Shown here: positions 28,329 through 37,942 of the stretch, piece after piece | How positions within the stretch are numbered: the first letter of the stretch is position 1 | Layout of the letters: each line of letters opens with the position of its first letter | The notes under the pieces: generated by a model | Seen by the model: only the letters and a program-made list of their open reading frames with translations | Told to the model about the DNA's origin: nothing | Database searches by the model: none | Assembly: GCF_020515695.1 (NCBI RefSeq) | Contig: NZ_JAIWJA010000001.1 | Span: 868,001 to 932,000, forward strand | Direction of reading: 5' to 3' | DNA length: 64,000 nucleotides | DNA from: Pseudomonas sp. MWU16-30317 | Lineage (GTDB): Bacteria; Pseudomonadota; Gammaproteobacteria; Pseudomonadales; Pseudomonadaceae | Position numbers and translations under genes: made by a program

Positions 28329-28487
28329 CCATACTCGGCAAAGTGCGCGGAAAAATCTACTCCTGGAGGGCCGATGCGCACGCGTCTGATCGCCGTTTGC
28401 AGACGCGAAAGCCTATGCGGATCACGCAACCGATCCCCTCGTTCGTATACCATTGCGTGAACTTAGATCGAGAAAGGTGCATCTGCT

Positions 28488-28802
28488 TTGTCCCCTACGC
28501 CCCTTACCGCCCGCGAGGCTTACCAGGTAATGCGCGACATCGCGCTGGGAGTTCGCACCATGCGGCGCTTAGGCATGCATTCCTGGGCTGAAATCTATAC
28601 GGGGCTGATGACTGTCGAGGTGGATAGCTGGGTGATCACCTTTTATAATGATTGCGATATGCTCGACTACTGCGACAGTTGCTACTGTGCTGATGGCCGC
28701 GCCTACAGATTTGATTCATTCCAGCGATTTGGTACCGACCCTGTTGAGCTGCTTAGCACTTGGGAACATGCCCAGCTGGAAAAGCTACTATCTGCTCTAT
28801 AA
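28488..28802 (+). CDS. Small hypothetical protein (DUF7693-like), TTG start
   Basis: 104 residues from a TTG codon with GAAAGG upstream. The pattern TAREAYQVMRDIALGVRTMRRLG followed by WVITFYNDCDMLDYCDSCYC matches a small Pseudomonas protein of unknown role that I recall as a DUF; that recollection is the only basis. Three closely spaced cysteines (CDSCYC with the earlier CD) could bind metal. It stands alone and diverges from the 27549 gene. Confidence 0.6.
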   Translation: MSPTPLTAREAYQVMRDIALGVRTMRRLGMHSWAEIYTGLMTVEVDSWVITFYNDCDMLDYCDSCYCADGRAYRFDSFQRFGTDPVELLSTWEHAQLEKLLSAL

Positions 28803-28929
28803 GCCATGGCGCATTAGATTGTCCCCGCGCCTAACCCGCTGACGGCCACGTTTCTAAACGAGCAGCCCGCCCAGCCTGGAGTACGTCCAGACAGGCCAGC
28901 AGTCCTCCAAATCACCCATGCATCGTCAC

Positions 28930-30315
28930 TCAGTCACCGGATGGTTCGGCATAACGATCCCTCGCGAAGAGCCAATCCTCGGGTATTTCCGACAACGATG
29001 GGTCACCTGCCATCATCGCCTCTGTCGGACGCTCGCTGCGCATGGCTTCGATTTGTTGTGCCAAATTATCGGCGAACCATTGAAGTGACTCGAACTGGGT
29101 CGCGACTCTCAAGAAATGCTGTTCGCTTAGCCTGAAAACACCGACTCGGTTTTCCCAGTCATCGGCAATTCCCTTTCCCTCAGAGTTGCCGCGCTCCTTG
29201 TTTACTCTTGGCGCGATCTGAATGGCGCTGATGCCATCCATGAGAATCACCGGTTCCAACGCCCGCTCATCCAACAGCTGCCTCACCACTGCCAAGTCAA
29301 TCAAGACGAGGCACGTAAACCGTTCCTGCATGAACAACACCGTATTGGCGGGAGACAGTGTGACGGTGAACGATTTGTGATGCTGCCAGGTGGGTTCAGG
29401 AGTTAGAGAAACGGTCAACGTGGTGGGCGTTTGATATTGCCCGTGTAGATCTAAAAAAGCCTCGGCCCTCCCAGCAACATTCCATCCGCACAGGTACGTC
29501 AGGCCAAGCTCAGGGGCCACAACCGCCGTCCCATGTTGCTGGGCCTTCGTCAGACACTCGTTGATCTGATCCTCGTAGCTGACGAGGGGAACAGAGACTT
29601 CAACGCGCTTGGCATTGGCCAGTCCTCGAAAATTCGGCGCGTAGTCATTTGCAAAGAACTCCTGCAGCACCCGAATTTGTTCCTGCTGCTTCTTCACGCG
29701 CATGTTGGTGTTCTTAGAGCTTTTGATCTCCCAAGGTAGTGGATCGGCAGCGCCCATCAAGCAGACGTCACCGTGGCGGATCACGTTCGTAAGGTCTGAC
29801 AGGATGGCAGGCACGTTCATGGCCAAAGCCCTGCGCAGAAAGCGATACTCGTTTATGAACCCAGTCTTGCCGAGCATAAAGCCCGGGTCGCTCTTCACCT
29901 CGTACTCCCCATCAAAATACAGGTGCTTGAGGCTGTAGGAGCTTTGATAGACACAAGCGATGCCATCACCAAAGCATTTCCACAAAAAGATCAAATGGTG
30001 GAGATCCTGGATCCGACTAGCAGCTTTTGACGCTAGGGCCTTGAGGATTGTTGATCTTTCCCTCGTTGAACCTTTGCGCTTCAAGGATTGCATGCGAGCT
30101 CTCGCCTTCTTGAGCCGCTTTACCCGATGCTCAGCTGTGATGATCTGTCGGAGCAGAAAGCGCTGGAGAGTCAGCACTGTGCTGAGGTCGTCAGGATCTT
30201 GCCGAATCTTAGAGAGCAGGAGCGCGGCCAGCCCGAGGTGTTGGATTTGTCTGGGAAACCTCATGACCATGGCCCTGCTTTTGGATGGAAGCCGCATGGT
30301 GGACGACGAGCCCAT
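28930..30315 (-). CDS. Putative PD-(D/E)XK-like nuclease of unknown family
   Basis: 461 residues. A basic, helical N terminus (HRVKRLKKARARMQSLKRKG) precedes a segment with Glu157 (NEYRFL), Asp183 (HGDVCLMG) and the strand PWEIKSSK with Glu196 and Lys198. This E...D...ExK order fits a PD-(D/E)XK nuclease core. The rest is a mixed alpha/beta domain ending in a helical tail. The true start could be a few codons downstream (MRLPSKS or MVMRF). It lies alone on the minus strand. A defence or restriction role is inference from motif and neighbourhood. Confidence 0.65.
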   Translation of the reverse strand: MGSSSTMRLPSKSRAMVMRFPRQIQHLGLAALLLSKIRQDPDDLSTVLTLQRFLLRQIITAEHRVKRLKKARARMQSLKRKGSTRERSTILKALASKAASRIQDLHHLIFLWKCFGDGIACVYQSSYSLKHLYFDGEYEVKSDPGFMLGKTGFINEYRFLRRALAMNVPAILSDLTNVIRHGDVCLMGAADPLPWEIKSSKNTNMRVKKQQEQIRVLQEFFANDYAPNFRGLANAKRVEVSVPLVSYEDQINECLTKAQQHGTAVVAPELGLTYLCGWNVAGRAEAFLDLHGQYQTPTTLTVSLTPEPTWQHHKSFTVTLSPANTVLFMQERFTCLVLIDLAVVRQLLDERALEPVILMDGISAIQIAPRVNKERGNSEGKGIADDWENRVGVFRLSEQHFLRVATQFESLQWFADNLAQQIEAMRSERPTEAMMAGDPSLSEIPEDWLFARDRYAEPSGD

Positions 30316-30391
30316 CGGTCATCAAGTCGCATGAACTGCTGGGGCTCGTGGGAAACACTTCCTGAGTGGCTTGGTCGGTGGACGTTAACCA

Positions 30392-31042
30392 TCAACCGGT
30401 GGCTGATTCCCGCCTCGACTCGATGACCAAGTGGGCGAACTGAACCAGATTCCGCACCCCTTCTCTACCCGCTCGATCTAGATGAAAGCCAAGCATCCCT
30501 ACGGCCCTGGGCCCATCTCTGTCGCACTTTATTGAGTCGCCGACCATTGCGATCTGCGAACTACGCTCGCCGAAGATTTCGCCAGGTGTAACCCCTAGAG
30601 CACTGCAGATGGACTGGTAGATCACGGCATCAGGCTTCATCGCGCCAACCTGATAGCTGAGGGCGTATGCATCAAGGTCAGGAAAGGCCTTAAGCACCGC
30701 GGCCCCATAGGGCTCGCAAAGATTCGAGCAGATGCCCACCCTGACGCCGTCTGCGCGCAGCATTGCTACGGCCTCAACCCCATCCTCAAAGGGGCTGATA
30801 GAGGCGATCTCGCGCTCCAGATCGCCTTGCAGAGCCTTTAGCCGAGTGGGCGAAATGCTGATACCCAGCTGACTTGCAGCCTCTTCCAGCGGCCATGGGT
30901 TGCTCATCAGCACCCGCACATCGTTTGGAGAGGGCGTGCGGCCATGAGCGATGCCATCCTTGAGCAATTGCCGGAAGGGATGAAGCTTGCTCCTAAGTTC
31001 GAGCACAGTGCCAAAGGCGTCGAAGACAACAGCTGTAATCAT
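30392..31042 (-). CDS. HAD-superfamily hydrolase
   Basis: 216 residues with all four HAD motifs: I, VVFDAFGTVL (the second Asp of DxD replaced by Ala-Phe, as DAFGT is common in this group); II, ICSNL; III, the Lys in GAMKPD; IV, MVGDSIKCD. It probably dephosphorylates a small metabolite. The start MITAVVFDAFG is chosen because GAGG lies upstream; longer frames start inside the intergenic region. Its presence in the accessory block may be incidental. Confidence 0.85.
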   Translation of the reverse strand: MITAVVFDAFGTVLELRSKLHPFRQLLKDGIAHGRTPSPNDVRVLMSNPWPLEEAASQLGISISPTRLKALQGDLEREIASISPFEDGVEAVAMLRADGVRVGICSNLCEPYGAAVLKAFPDLDAYALSYQVGAMKPDAVIYQSICSALGVTPGEIFGERSSQIAMVGDSIKCDRDGPRAVGMLGFHLDRAGREGVRNLVQFAHLVIESRRESATG

Positions 31043-31248
31043 TGGAGGTACCTCTTTGGCTCGCACAGCCTGACTTTCTTGGACACTCATCACAGAATTG
31101 CGAACGTATCACCCTGGCCGAATTTGTCTATCCCGGCGGCGGACGAGTGGACGACCGAGGATCAAGCGCACTTTTATGGAAGATCGAGTCGAAAATCCGG
31201 TTTGCCCTGCTGTCGTTCAAATGTGGCTGGTGACGATTTTACCGTGTA

Positions 31249-31264
31249 CTGTATATGCATCCAG
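31249..31264 (+). promoter_or_regulatory. LexA (SOS) box
   Basis: CTGTATATGCATCCAG fits the CTG-N10-CAG LexA consensus and lies 20 bases before the umuD-like start, exactly where SOS repression acts. Confidence 0.85.
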
Positions 31265-31283
31265 CACCACAAGAAATGCTCCT

Positions 31284-31648
31284 ATGAACCTCATTTCCCT
31301 ACGCCAAATCACTGAATCCGAGCTGCCTACCCTCCTCCAGGTTCTGTCAGGTCGCGCCTCGGGCGGCTTTCCCAGTCCAGCGGCCGATCACTACGAAGCC
31401 CGATCTCCCTGGACGACCTGGTAGACCTTAGAGCTCCACACGTCTGGCTCGGTGAAACGGAGGGGGACAGCATGTCGCCGGCGGGTATCTTGAACGGTAC
31501 CAAGCTTGTCATCGACAGGGCACGGACGCATCAGGTTGGCAATGTGGTGGTGGCATATATCGACAATCAGCCTGTGGTCAAACGTCTGGATCGACAGCTC
31601 AATGGTGGCTGGATGCTGAGCTCTGACAACCCCAAGTACAGATCATAA
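31284..31648 (+). pseudogene. umuD: umuD-like SOS mutagenesis protease, frameshifted
   Basis: The first frame gives 46 codons to a stop after FPSPAADHYEA. The family sequence then resumes in another frame as ISLDDLVDLRAPHVWLG, EGDSMSPAGI (catalytic Ser) and NVVVAYIDNQPVVKRL (catalytic Lys), ending NPKYRS. A single missing C in the CCC run near 31381 explains the break. The usual C-terminal strands after PKYR are also absent and no umuC follows. It is probably a decayed polymerase V accessory gene, though a sequencing error would give the same picture for the frameshift. Confidence 0.85.
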
Positions 31649-31763
31649 CACCGGCGTTGCACGCGCTGGCTTCGTCGGTCACGGCGTACCACGTTCAACA
31701 GCTGATTCCTGGCTACACGGTCTGCAAGCGCACACTCGCTGAGAGTGCGCGCTCAGAGACCCG

Positions 31764-34700
31764 TCATAGCGACAGCGCTTGCTCCTCGCCTTCAATCGTT
31801 AAAGTGTTCAGGACTTCAATGTCTTCATCCTCATCATCCTGGGAGGAAGCGACTGCGGGTGACCATTCGCGTAGCTCAACGACAGCTGGGAGTTTGTCCA
31901 AGGCGTGCGTTGGTTCGATACCGAGGTCGGCCAGGCGCTGGAGGAGCTCGGCGAAGATTTCTTCTTTATGCATGCTCCAGGATGAGGCGAAGCACCGCCA
32001 GAACGTCCACCCTGCACGCTCAAGGATACGCTGGCGGTTCATGTCCGCCTCCCATCGATCAGGGCCATGGAAGGCGTCGCCGTCACACTCAATGGCCAAG
32101 CGATTATCGTTGGCGCCCTCAACGACCATGTCGAGTCTGAATGCGCCGCTCTTCACCTGCGGGATCACACGGTATCCACGCTCAACCAATCGGGTGAACA
32201 CTTGCTGCTCAAAGCCTGACTCGCACAGCTTGATAAGGCCGTCCTGATCGACCTCCTCCTCAGTCAGCGGTTCGCTGAAGTACTCAAGGAGCGTTCGGCG
32301 CACGTCTTTTTGGGAGAGGTGATCAAGGGTAACCGATCGAATCAGGTACATCCTGTCGCGCGCACGGCTGGCTGCCACGTTGAACCGTTGCTCGGCAGCA
32401 TTGCCCGAGAGCGGGTGACAATTCTCCGGGTCAGCGACGAGGGAAATGAAGATGATATCGCGCTCGCTTCCCTGGAAGGTGCTGGCGTCGCCACAGGCAA
32501 ATTCGCGGGCATGGAGCTCTGCTGCAGGGCAGCGTTCGCGCACCAGTGAGTCGATGAATTTTGCTTGCTCCATGCCCCCCAGCAGCGTCACCACACCAAT
32601 CGAGCGACCCGCATATTTGTCGTTCTTGATGAGCGCCTGGATTTCCTCAGCGATAGCTTCAGCCTCAAGCTTGTTGCAGCCCTTCTTGTTCCGCACCCCG
32701 TCCTTGACGTAGATGTCCACCAGCGGTGGATCGAGACGTTCAGACGGGCGAGGGATTCGAAGGGGCTGGATCGCGCCACCGTAGAACTGGTTGGAGTAGG
32801 AAATGATGGGAGGGACGCAGCGGAAATGCTCACGCAGCATAACCATGTGGCCCGCGAAGACTCGGGACGCCAAATCGTACAGTGATTTATCCGGTGTCAT
32901 GTCCGCCCCATAGGGCTGGTCGTTCAGATACCGGTTGCGAAGTTCGCCAATCCGTTTACCCGATTTGAAACCACCATCGGGAGAGACCTGCTTGTCATCC
33001 CCTACTACCAGTACCTTCTTGGCTCTGACGATCGCGGGCAGAGCCCATAGATCTGACTGGCTCGCCTCATCGACAATCACCAGATCGAATGCGCCGATCT
33101 CTGCCGGCATGGATTCAGATATCTTGGCGTGACTCATGATCCAGCAAGGCACAGCGCCGGCGGCGTCCTGCATGCACTGCTGGGCGTCACGGCGGTAACG
33201 TTCCGCGTTCGGGCCTGTCCCTTGCCCAATCTTGCGTATGGCCGTCGAGTAGCCGGCGAGTGCTTGCAGCACCATAGGACTGGCATTGGCTTTGGTGGAA
33301 AGCCACGCTGCTCGGCTCACGACCTCCCGGTACATGCGAGCCAGGCCCGTTTCAAGTTTTACTCGTTTGCTATTGAGCTCAACGAGCTCGTGGCGCGCTT
33401 CAATGCTCTCAAGATGGGAGCGAATCCGCGCGTGTTGCCACGCCTCCTTCCAACTGCTTGGGAGGGCCAGGTCTTCAGCACCGTTCTCAACGGGGACAGT
33501 CAACAAGCGCTCGGACAGCTTTTGCGCCCCAGCCTTCATCACTTGGTGTGCGCCTTCGCGCACATGATTCAAATGTCCCCCCAGGGCTTTGATCCGCTGC
33601 AATTCTGTGAGCAGGTCTACGTACAGGGATACGATCCGATGCGAATCCTGATCCGGGCTGCCCAAACACTCCAGGACGAACGACCGGAGTCGGTGGGCAA
33701 CAGGGCTATCGCCCGCAACTTGGGCTTGCAGAATCGCGAGCGCGGCTGCAGCGAGACTGAGATCAAATCGCGCCAGGTTCTGGTTGAGCTGATCTCGTAG
33801 GCCACGTATTTCTGCGATTGTCAGGCGATGCATGCTATCCGGCGCATCCGCGAAGACGGCTTCGCAGAGCGGCTGCACCTTGTCAACGTAGTGTGCAGTG
33901 AGATCGACGGCTGCCTGGACTGCGATGATGGTCAGCTCCAGTTCCCGGAGATGAGCCATGCCCGATTGAAGTCGAGGGATCCCCAGAGTTTCAGCCAATG
34001 GGTTCCACCTTGCAGAGAAGGATCGCACGTCAGCGTGAAGCTTCAGATAGTCCAGGACAGTCTTCCACTGCTCAGAAGACTTTGGCGCCGAGCCATTGAT
34101 ACGGACGTGACTGATGTGTGCCTTGGCTTGAGAGGCTCCAAAGCTCATGAGGCCAAATGGCTTACCTGTGTCGGCAGCTCTTTCGACAGCCTCGGCCGTT
34201 TTCTCGCAATCCAAAGCCTCATCTGGGAACTCAACAAAGTTTTCCAGCATCACCTTACGGCGTTGTATCAAAGCCTGTGCCACCGGGAGCATGCCTACCA
34301 GGACAGAGAGTTCACTGTCGTAGCGGCGACCTGCGGCCTTGAGGCGCAGCTCCAGCGACCAAGGAATTTCGGACTCTCCGCCCTCGTGCAAGACCTCCAG
34401 TTTCTCTTCGCACAAACTCAGTTCTAGAACCAGCTCCCTGGCGGCTGCAATAACGATTTCGCTGTCGGACTTTAGAGGCTTCAGCTCACCCTGACCCAAG
34501 GCATGTTCAAGAGACTTCAGCTTGCAGAGTGAGCCGTGGAGTTTGCCAATGTCGGCCGCTGCCGGTAATTGCTCAACTTCCGGCAAGCTGGCGTCGACGT
34601 ACACAAGGTCATTTCCAAGCTCGCGGCGAGCTTGTCTCAAGTTCTTACCGACTTCACCATCAAAGGGCAGCGAATGTTCAGGGGATAATGACAGTACGTC

Positions 34701-36347
34701 GTCAAACCAGGCGTATTGGTCTGCGCCCTTCATGAGCAACTCGGCAAGCTCCTCCGCACGGTATTTCGCATCGCCGACCTGAATATCGGAGAGCTGAGTC
34801 AGCGCAATCTCATTGACGCGACGATCAAGTTTCACCAGCTCGGTATGAGCGAGGTCGATGGACTGGTGCAGGCGATCAATCTCTCCCCGAGCCAGGGATG
34901 GATTGATTTGCGAGACCTGATGTTGGATCGCCTCGATCGAGCCTTGGAATTGCCGAATACCCTCTCGGTCACTCGTCAGCAGTGCGACCGTGAGAGGCCT
35001 GACCTCAGCGGGTATCTTGGATTGGAGTACCTTCAAGGCTTGCTCGCCACGAGAGGTGACCAGAACGCGTTTACCCGTCGCGAGGTAATGGCAGATGATG
35101 TTCGCGATCGTATGGGTCTTGCCGGTACCGGGAGGGCCTTGAACCGTTACGCCGGGAGCGTGCTCGAGGCGTTGTACGATCGTGACCTGCTCATCGTTGT
35201 AAGGGAGCGGAAAATACAGCTCCTTCGGCTCAGCGGTCGATCCATCCATGCTTCTGCTGGATAGCCCACGGAAGTTTACGTGCTGGTAATCAAGGGCGAT
35301 CGTCGAGGCCGGGGTCACTAACGCAAGCGGGCCCGCGGGGAGTTCAAGACACTCCTTGAGCTTCTCCCGAATTTTGCGCAGATCATTGATCAACCAGTTG
35401 CTCGGTTTAGGCCGTGCGAACACAACCCAAGCATCGCTTACCTGCAGAGTTTCACTTGGCTCAGGGAACCGCTGGGCGCCGTCCCCCATTAGCTCGGCAT
35501 ATTTGCCTTTGCTGTCCAGGCTTCTTGCCGAGAGCTTTAGCACATCACCGAAAGTCGATGGCAGGAATGGGTTCAAGGGCGCGTCGGCGTGTCTGCCCAG
35601 GTGATCGCGGATGGCCCTTTCGCACTCGCTGGCGCCAGGAACATTTGCGTTTATCAACGCATCGAACTCGATCATCGGTTCGGTGGCTCGCGGGCGAACT
35701 TCGACCGCCATGCTCTGCTCGTTCAACGATATGTCGAGTGCCTGCGTGAGCAATGGATAATTGAAGCCCTGCTGCACATCGTTGATGGTTAGCGTCCAGG
35801 CGCTGACGCCTATGCCCCAGACCAGTTCACGAGCGGATTTTCCCGTCTCCATCTGCTGCATCAACGCGAACATGTCGCCATAAAAGCTTATTGTCCTGCG
35901 ACGGGGCTTCTCGTGCTCAGCCCATTCGTGCCACTGAACCAGATAGGTCGTCAGCGCAGCCAAAGCTTGCGCACGCACCTCAGACTCAATGACGGCAATG
36001 TCGCCTTCAGGGTCTTGATCCTGCTGTTCGCGAATACGCTGATGAAGCGCCTGTTCAGCTAGCACGGGTGGCTTGGCAGGGTTGTTGCTGACGGTGATGA
36101 GGGGGCTGTAGTCTCCGCCAACGGGGGTCGGAGCACGTGATTCCTCCAGTCGTTCGATCTGCAGCCAGACGTTGTCGCCCGGAAACTGGAGATCAAAGTG
36201 CAGCCCTGGAAGATCCAGAAGCGCCGCCGGCTGATACACATCATTGACAGAGCTTGTGAGCTGAAAGCGCGACGGATCAAGTTCCTTGAGGCTTTCCTCC
36301 GCATACTCGAACAGTCGGCTGAGGAGCTCATTAGGCGTCCGTTGCAT
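31764..36347 (-). CDS. SF1 (DNA2/NAM7-type) helicase fused to a C-terminal Vsr-like nuclease
   Basis: About 1527 residues. The Walker A TVQGPPGTGKT lies at about 395-405, followed by a long helical insertion, then the Walker B DLVIVDEASQSDLWALP at about 1085. SF1 motifs ALVVGDDKQVSP-like (KVLVVGDDKQVSP), LREHFRC, STFQGSERDIIFISL and NVAASRARDRMYLIR follow. The last 110 residues are a Vsr/DUF559-like nuclease, with RLDMVVEG, LAIECDGDAFH and WTFWRCFASSW. Single-protein helicase-nuclease fusions of this type occur in several phage-defence systems. The start MQRTPNELL is chosen since AAGGAG lies seven bases before it; an ATG two codons upstream is too close to that site. It is one of the largest genes in the window. 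Confidence 0.85.
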   Translation of the reverse strand: MQRTPNELLSRLFEYAEESLKELDPSRFQLTSSVNDVYQPAALLDLPGLHFDLQFPGDNVWLQIERLEESRAPTPVGGDYSPLITVSNNPAKPPVLAEQALHQRIREQQDQDPEGDIAVIESEVRAQALAALTTYLVQWHEWAEHEKPRRRTISFYGDMFALMQQMETGKSARELVWGIGVSAWTLTINDVQQGFNYPLLTQALDISLNEQSMAVEVRPRATEPMIEFDALINANVPGASECERAIRDHLGRHADAPLNPFLPSTFGDVLKLSARSLDSKGKYAELMGDGAQRFPEPSETLQVSDAWVVFARPKPSNWLINDLRKIREKLKECLELPAGPLALVTPASTIALDYQHVNFRGLSSRSMDGSTAEPKELYFPLPYNDEQVTIVQRLEHAPGVTVQGPPGTGKTHTIANIICHYLATGKRVLVTSRGEQALKVLQSKIPAEVRPLTVALLTSDREGIRQFQGSIEAIQHQVSQINPSLARGEIDRLHQSIDLAHTELVKLDRRVNEIALTQLSDIQVGDAKYRAEELAELLMKGADQYAWFDDVLSLSPEHSLPFDGEVGKNLRQARRELGNDLVYVDASLPEVEQLPAAADIGKLHGSLCKLKSLEHALGQGELKPLKSDSEIVIAAARELVLELSLCEEKLEVLHEGGESEIPWSLELRLKAAGRRYDSELSVLVGMLPVAQALIQRRKVMLENFVEFPDEALDCEKTAEAVERAADTGKPFGLMSFGASQAKAHISHVRINGSAPKSSEQWKTVLDYLKLHADVRSFSARWNPLAETLGIPRLQSGMAHLRELELTIIAVQAAVDLTAHYVDKVQPLCEAVFADAPDSMHRLTIAEIRGLRDQLNQNLARFDLSLAAAALAILQAQVAGDSPVAHRLRSFVLECLGSPDQDSHRIVSLYVDLLTELQRIKALGGHLNHVREGAHQVMKAGAQKLSERLLTVPVENGAEDLALPSSWKEAWQHARIRSHLESIEARHELVELNSKRVKLETGLARMYREVVSRAAWLSTKANASPMVLQALAGYSTAIRKIGQGTGPNAERYRRDAQQCMQDAAGAVPCWIMSHAKISESMPAEIGAFDLVIVDEASQSDLWALPAIVRAKKVLVVGDDKQVSPDGGFKSGKRIGELRNRYLNDQPYGADMTPDKSLYDLASRVFAGHMVMLREHFRCVPPIISYSNQFYGGAIQPLRIPRPSERLDPPLVDIYVKDGVRNKKGCNKLEAEAIAEEIQALIKNDKYAGRSIGVVTLLGGMEQAKFIDSLVRERCPAAELHAREFACGDASTFQGSERDIIFISLVADPENCHPLSGNAAEQRFNVAASRARDRMYLIRSVTLDHLSQKDVRRTLLEYFSEPLTEEEVDQDGLIKLCESGFEQQVFTRLVERGYRVIPQVKSGAFRLDMVVEGANDNRLAIECDGDAFHGPDRWEADMNRQRILERAGWTFWRCFASSWSMHKEEIFAELLQRLADLGIEPTHALDKLPAVVELREWSPAVASSQDDEDEDIEVLNTLTIEGEEQALSL

Positions 36348-36473
36348 GTTCATACTCCTTAACAATTCAGGGCGCGGTCACCGGTAAATATGGCGCCAAG
36401 GATGCCATATTGCTTGCCGCCATAGTTTCAAAATCGCTCGGTTCCGACGAGTGTCCGGGCGCCCTGCTCGGCT

Positions 36474-36671
36474 TCAGGCAGCTCCGTAAGCTGGGGGCGA
36501 CACTTGCGGCCGTTCAGAGCTTGCAATGATCGGATCAAGCTTCATGATCGGAGCCAATGGTGTGAATCGCTCAGCCCTGGCAATGAGCATCTGAGACAGG
36601 CGCTGATGAGCGAATGTCCAGGCTGAATTGCCTGCAACAAGTTGACGCGGATTTCCGGTGATCTGATCCAT
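36474..36671 (-). CDS. Small hypothetical protein after kfrA-like gene
   Basis: 65 residues (MDQITGNPRQLV start, proline-rich end). The ATG has GAGG thirteen bases upstream and lies three bases past the stop of the KfrA-like gene, which supports translation as the second gene of that operon. No motif recognised; it could be chance. Confidence 0.4.
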   Translation of the reverse strand: MDQITGNPRQLVAGNSAWTFAHQRLSQMLIARAERFTPLAPIMKLDPIIASSERPQVSPPAYGAA

Positions 36672-36674
36672 GCT

Positions 36675-37745
36675 TCATTTCCTCGGTCGTATCGAAGGCT
36701 TGTCGGGCCCGGCACTGTCCTGAACCTCTACCGCTGAGTGGGGATCGCCCCCCTCCCCCAGGCTCGGCCTAGCAAGCTCTGCCTGGCGTAATTGATCGTT
36801 CTCGCTTTGAAGCTGAGCCATCCGCGTCATGGCTTCTTGCTCACGTAGATTCGCTACAGCGGCGGACTTGTGGAGCGCCTTGGCCTCTTCACGCTGGGCC
36901 GAGAGCTGCTCCTTGAGATGCTCGCACACACCGGCGGACTTCGCCTGATCCTGGCGTAGCGCCTCAATTTGGGTACTTAGCGTTTGGACGAGGGCTTCCT
37001 GAGTATGCAGGGCCTTGGTTTGCTGCCTGGCTTCAGCCAGAAGACGTTCGTTGTCTCGGTTGAGCCTCGTTGACTCGTCCTGCTTTACCGCGATGGTTTC
37101 CCGCAGCTTGCGTTGTTCAACCTGCATCTCGTGCAGTTGAGATTCGTGCCTGCGTTGATCTTGATCACGCTGCTGCTTTGCCGCCTCTCGATAGTGCTCA
37201 AGCGCCCCGCGGGCCTGGACGTGCTTTTCCTCAAGCGAAAGGATGTGCTTGTCCTTCTCGGCAACAAAGACCTCCAGATCGGAACAACGCTGACTTAGCC
37301 CTGCATTCCGGTTCAATTCGGCCTGCAGTGAGGAGTGAGTGGTTGCGAGTTCTGCACTCTGTGTCTCTAGCGCGGCGGTTTGGGTTACGGAATGCCGCTG
37401 CGCCGCAGCCAATTCGGATCTAAGTACCTCGGCTTGGCCTTCAAGCGCCGAGCGTTGCAGCTCAAAAGCCGCAGTAGCTTCGGAGATGGCCTGCTGACCC
37501 TCTTCCATCAGTTGATCCAGGAGGGTTTGCACCATGCTGTTGAGCGAGTCACTCAGACGCTCGCGTGCTGCCGCTGGCTCGCGAGCTAAAGGGTCAAGCT
37601 CCTTCAGGTAGCGAGAAATGGTCGTTTTGGAGCCTGTATTCCCCAGTTCAACGCGCACCGCGTCAATGCTGGGGTTGGCTCCTCGGGCTAGGAGAGCCTG
37701 ACGTGCTTTTTGCACAGTAGCTTTGTTGATTCCGCCGCGGGCCAT
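36675..37745 (-). CDS. kfrA: KfrA-like DNA-binding protein with long coiled coil
   Basis: 356 residues. Residues 1-60 form the KfrA N-terminal DNA-binding domain: INKATVQKARQALLARG, SIDAVRVELGN and GSKTTISRYLKEL. Residues about 70-330 are a continuous coiled coil rich in Gln, Glu and Ala (YREAAKQQRDQDQRR). KfrA proteins are plasmid-encoded, autorepressing DNA-binding proteins linked to stable maintenance, and homologues occur beside recombinases on integrative elements. It is divergent from the tyrosine recombinase, and a palindrome between them is a likely operator. Confidence 0.85.
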   Translation of the reverse strand: MARGGINKATVQKARQALLARGANPSIDAVRVELGNTGSKTTISRYLKELDPLAREPAAARERLSDSLNSMVQTLLDQLMEEGQQAISEATAAFELQRSALEGQAEVLRSELAAAQRHSVTQTAALETQSAELATTHSSLQAELNRNAGLSQRCSDLEVFVAEKDKHILSLEEKHVQARGALEHYREAAKQQRDQDQRRHESQLHEMQVEQRKLRETIAVKQDESTRLNRDNERLLAEARQQTKALHTQEALVQTLSTQIEALRQDQAKSAGVCEHLKEQLSAQREEAKALHKSAAVANLREQEAMTRMAQLQSENDQLRQAELARPSLGEGGDPHSAVEVQDSAGPDKPSIRPRK

Positions 37746-37773
37746 AAGGCTCTCCTACGATTTCGTACTGTGT

Positions 37774-37786
37774 TACATGACATGTA
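37774..37786. promoter_or_regulatory. Candidate KfrA operator
   Basis: TACATGACATGTA is a perfect 13-base palindrome 29 bases upstream of the kfrA-like ATG, in the divergent promoter shared with the recombinase gene. A second partial GTA/TAC pair follows. KfrA autoregulation is established for plasmid members; this site is inferred. Confidence 0.5.
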
Positions 37787-37942
37787 TTTACGTATCACCA
37801 TTCATCAATATTACGCCCTTTGATCTCGCGTAGCTAGGAGACCATAATGGAGACTTATGGCTTCTTCACTGACGAAACGGTCTTTAGGCGCCGGTAAAAG
37901 TGTGGAAAGCTGGGATCACGCGGATTTTGAAGGCAAAGGGCG

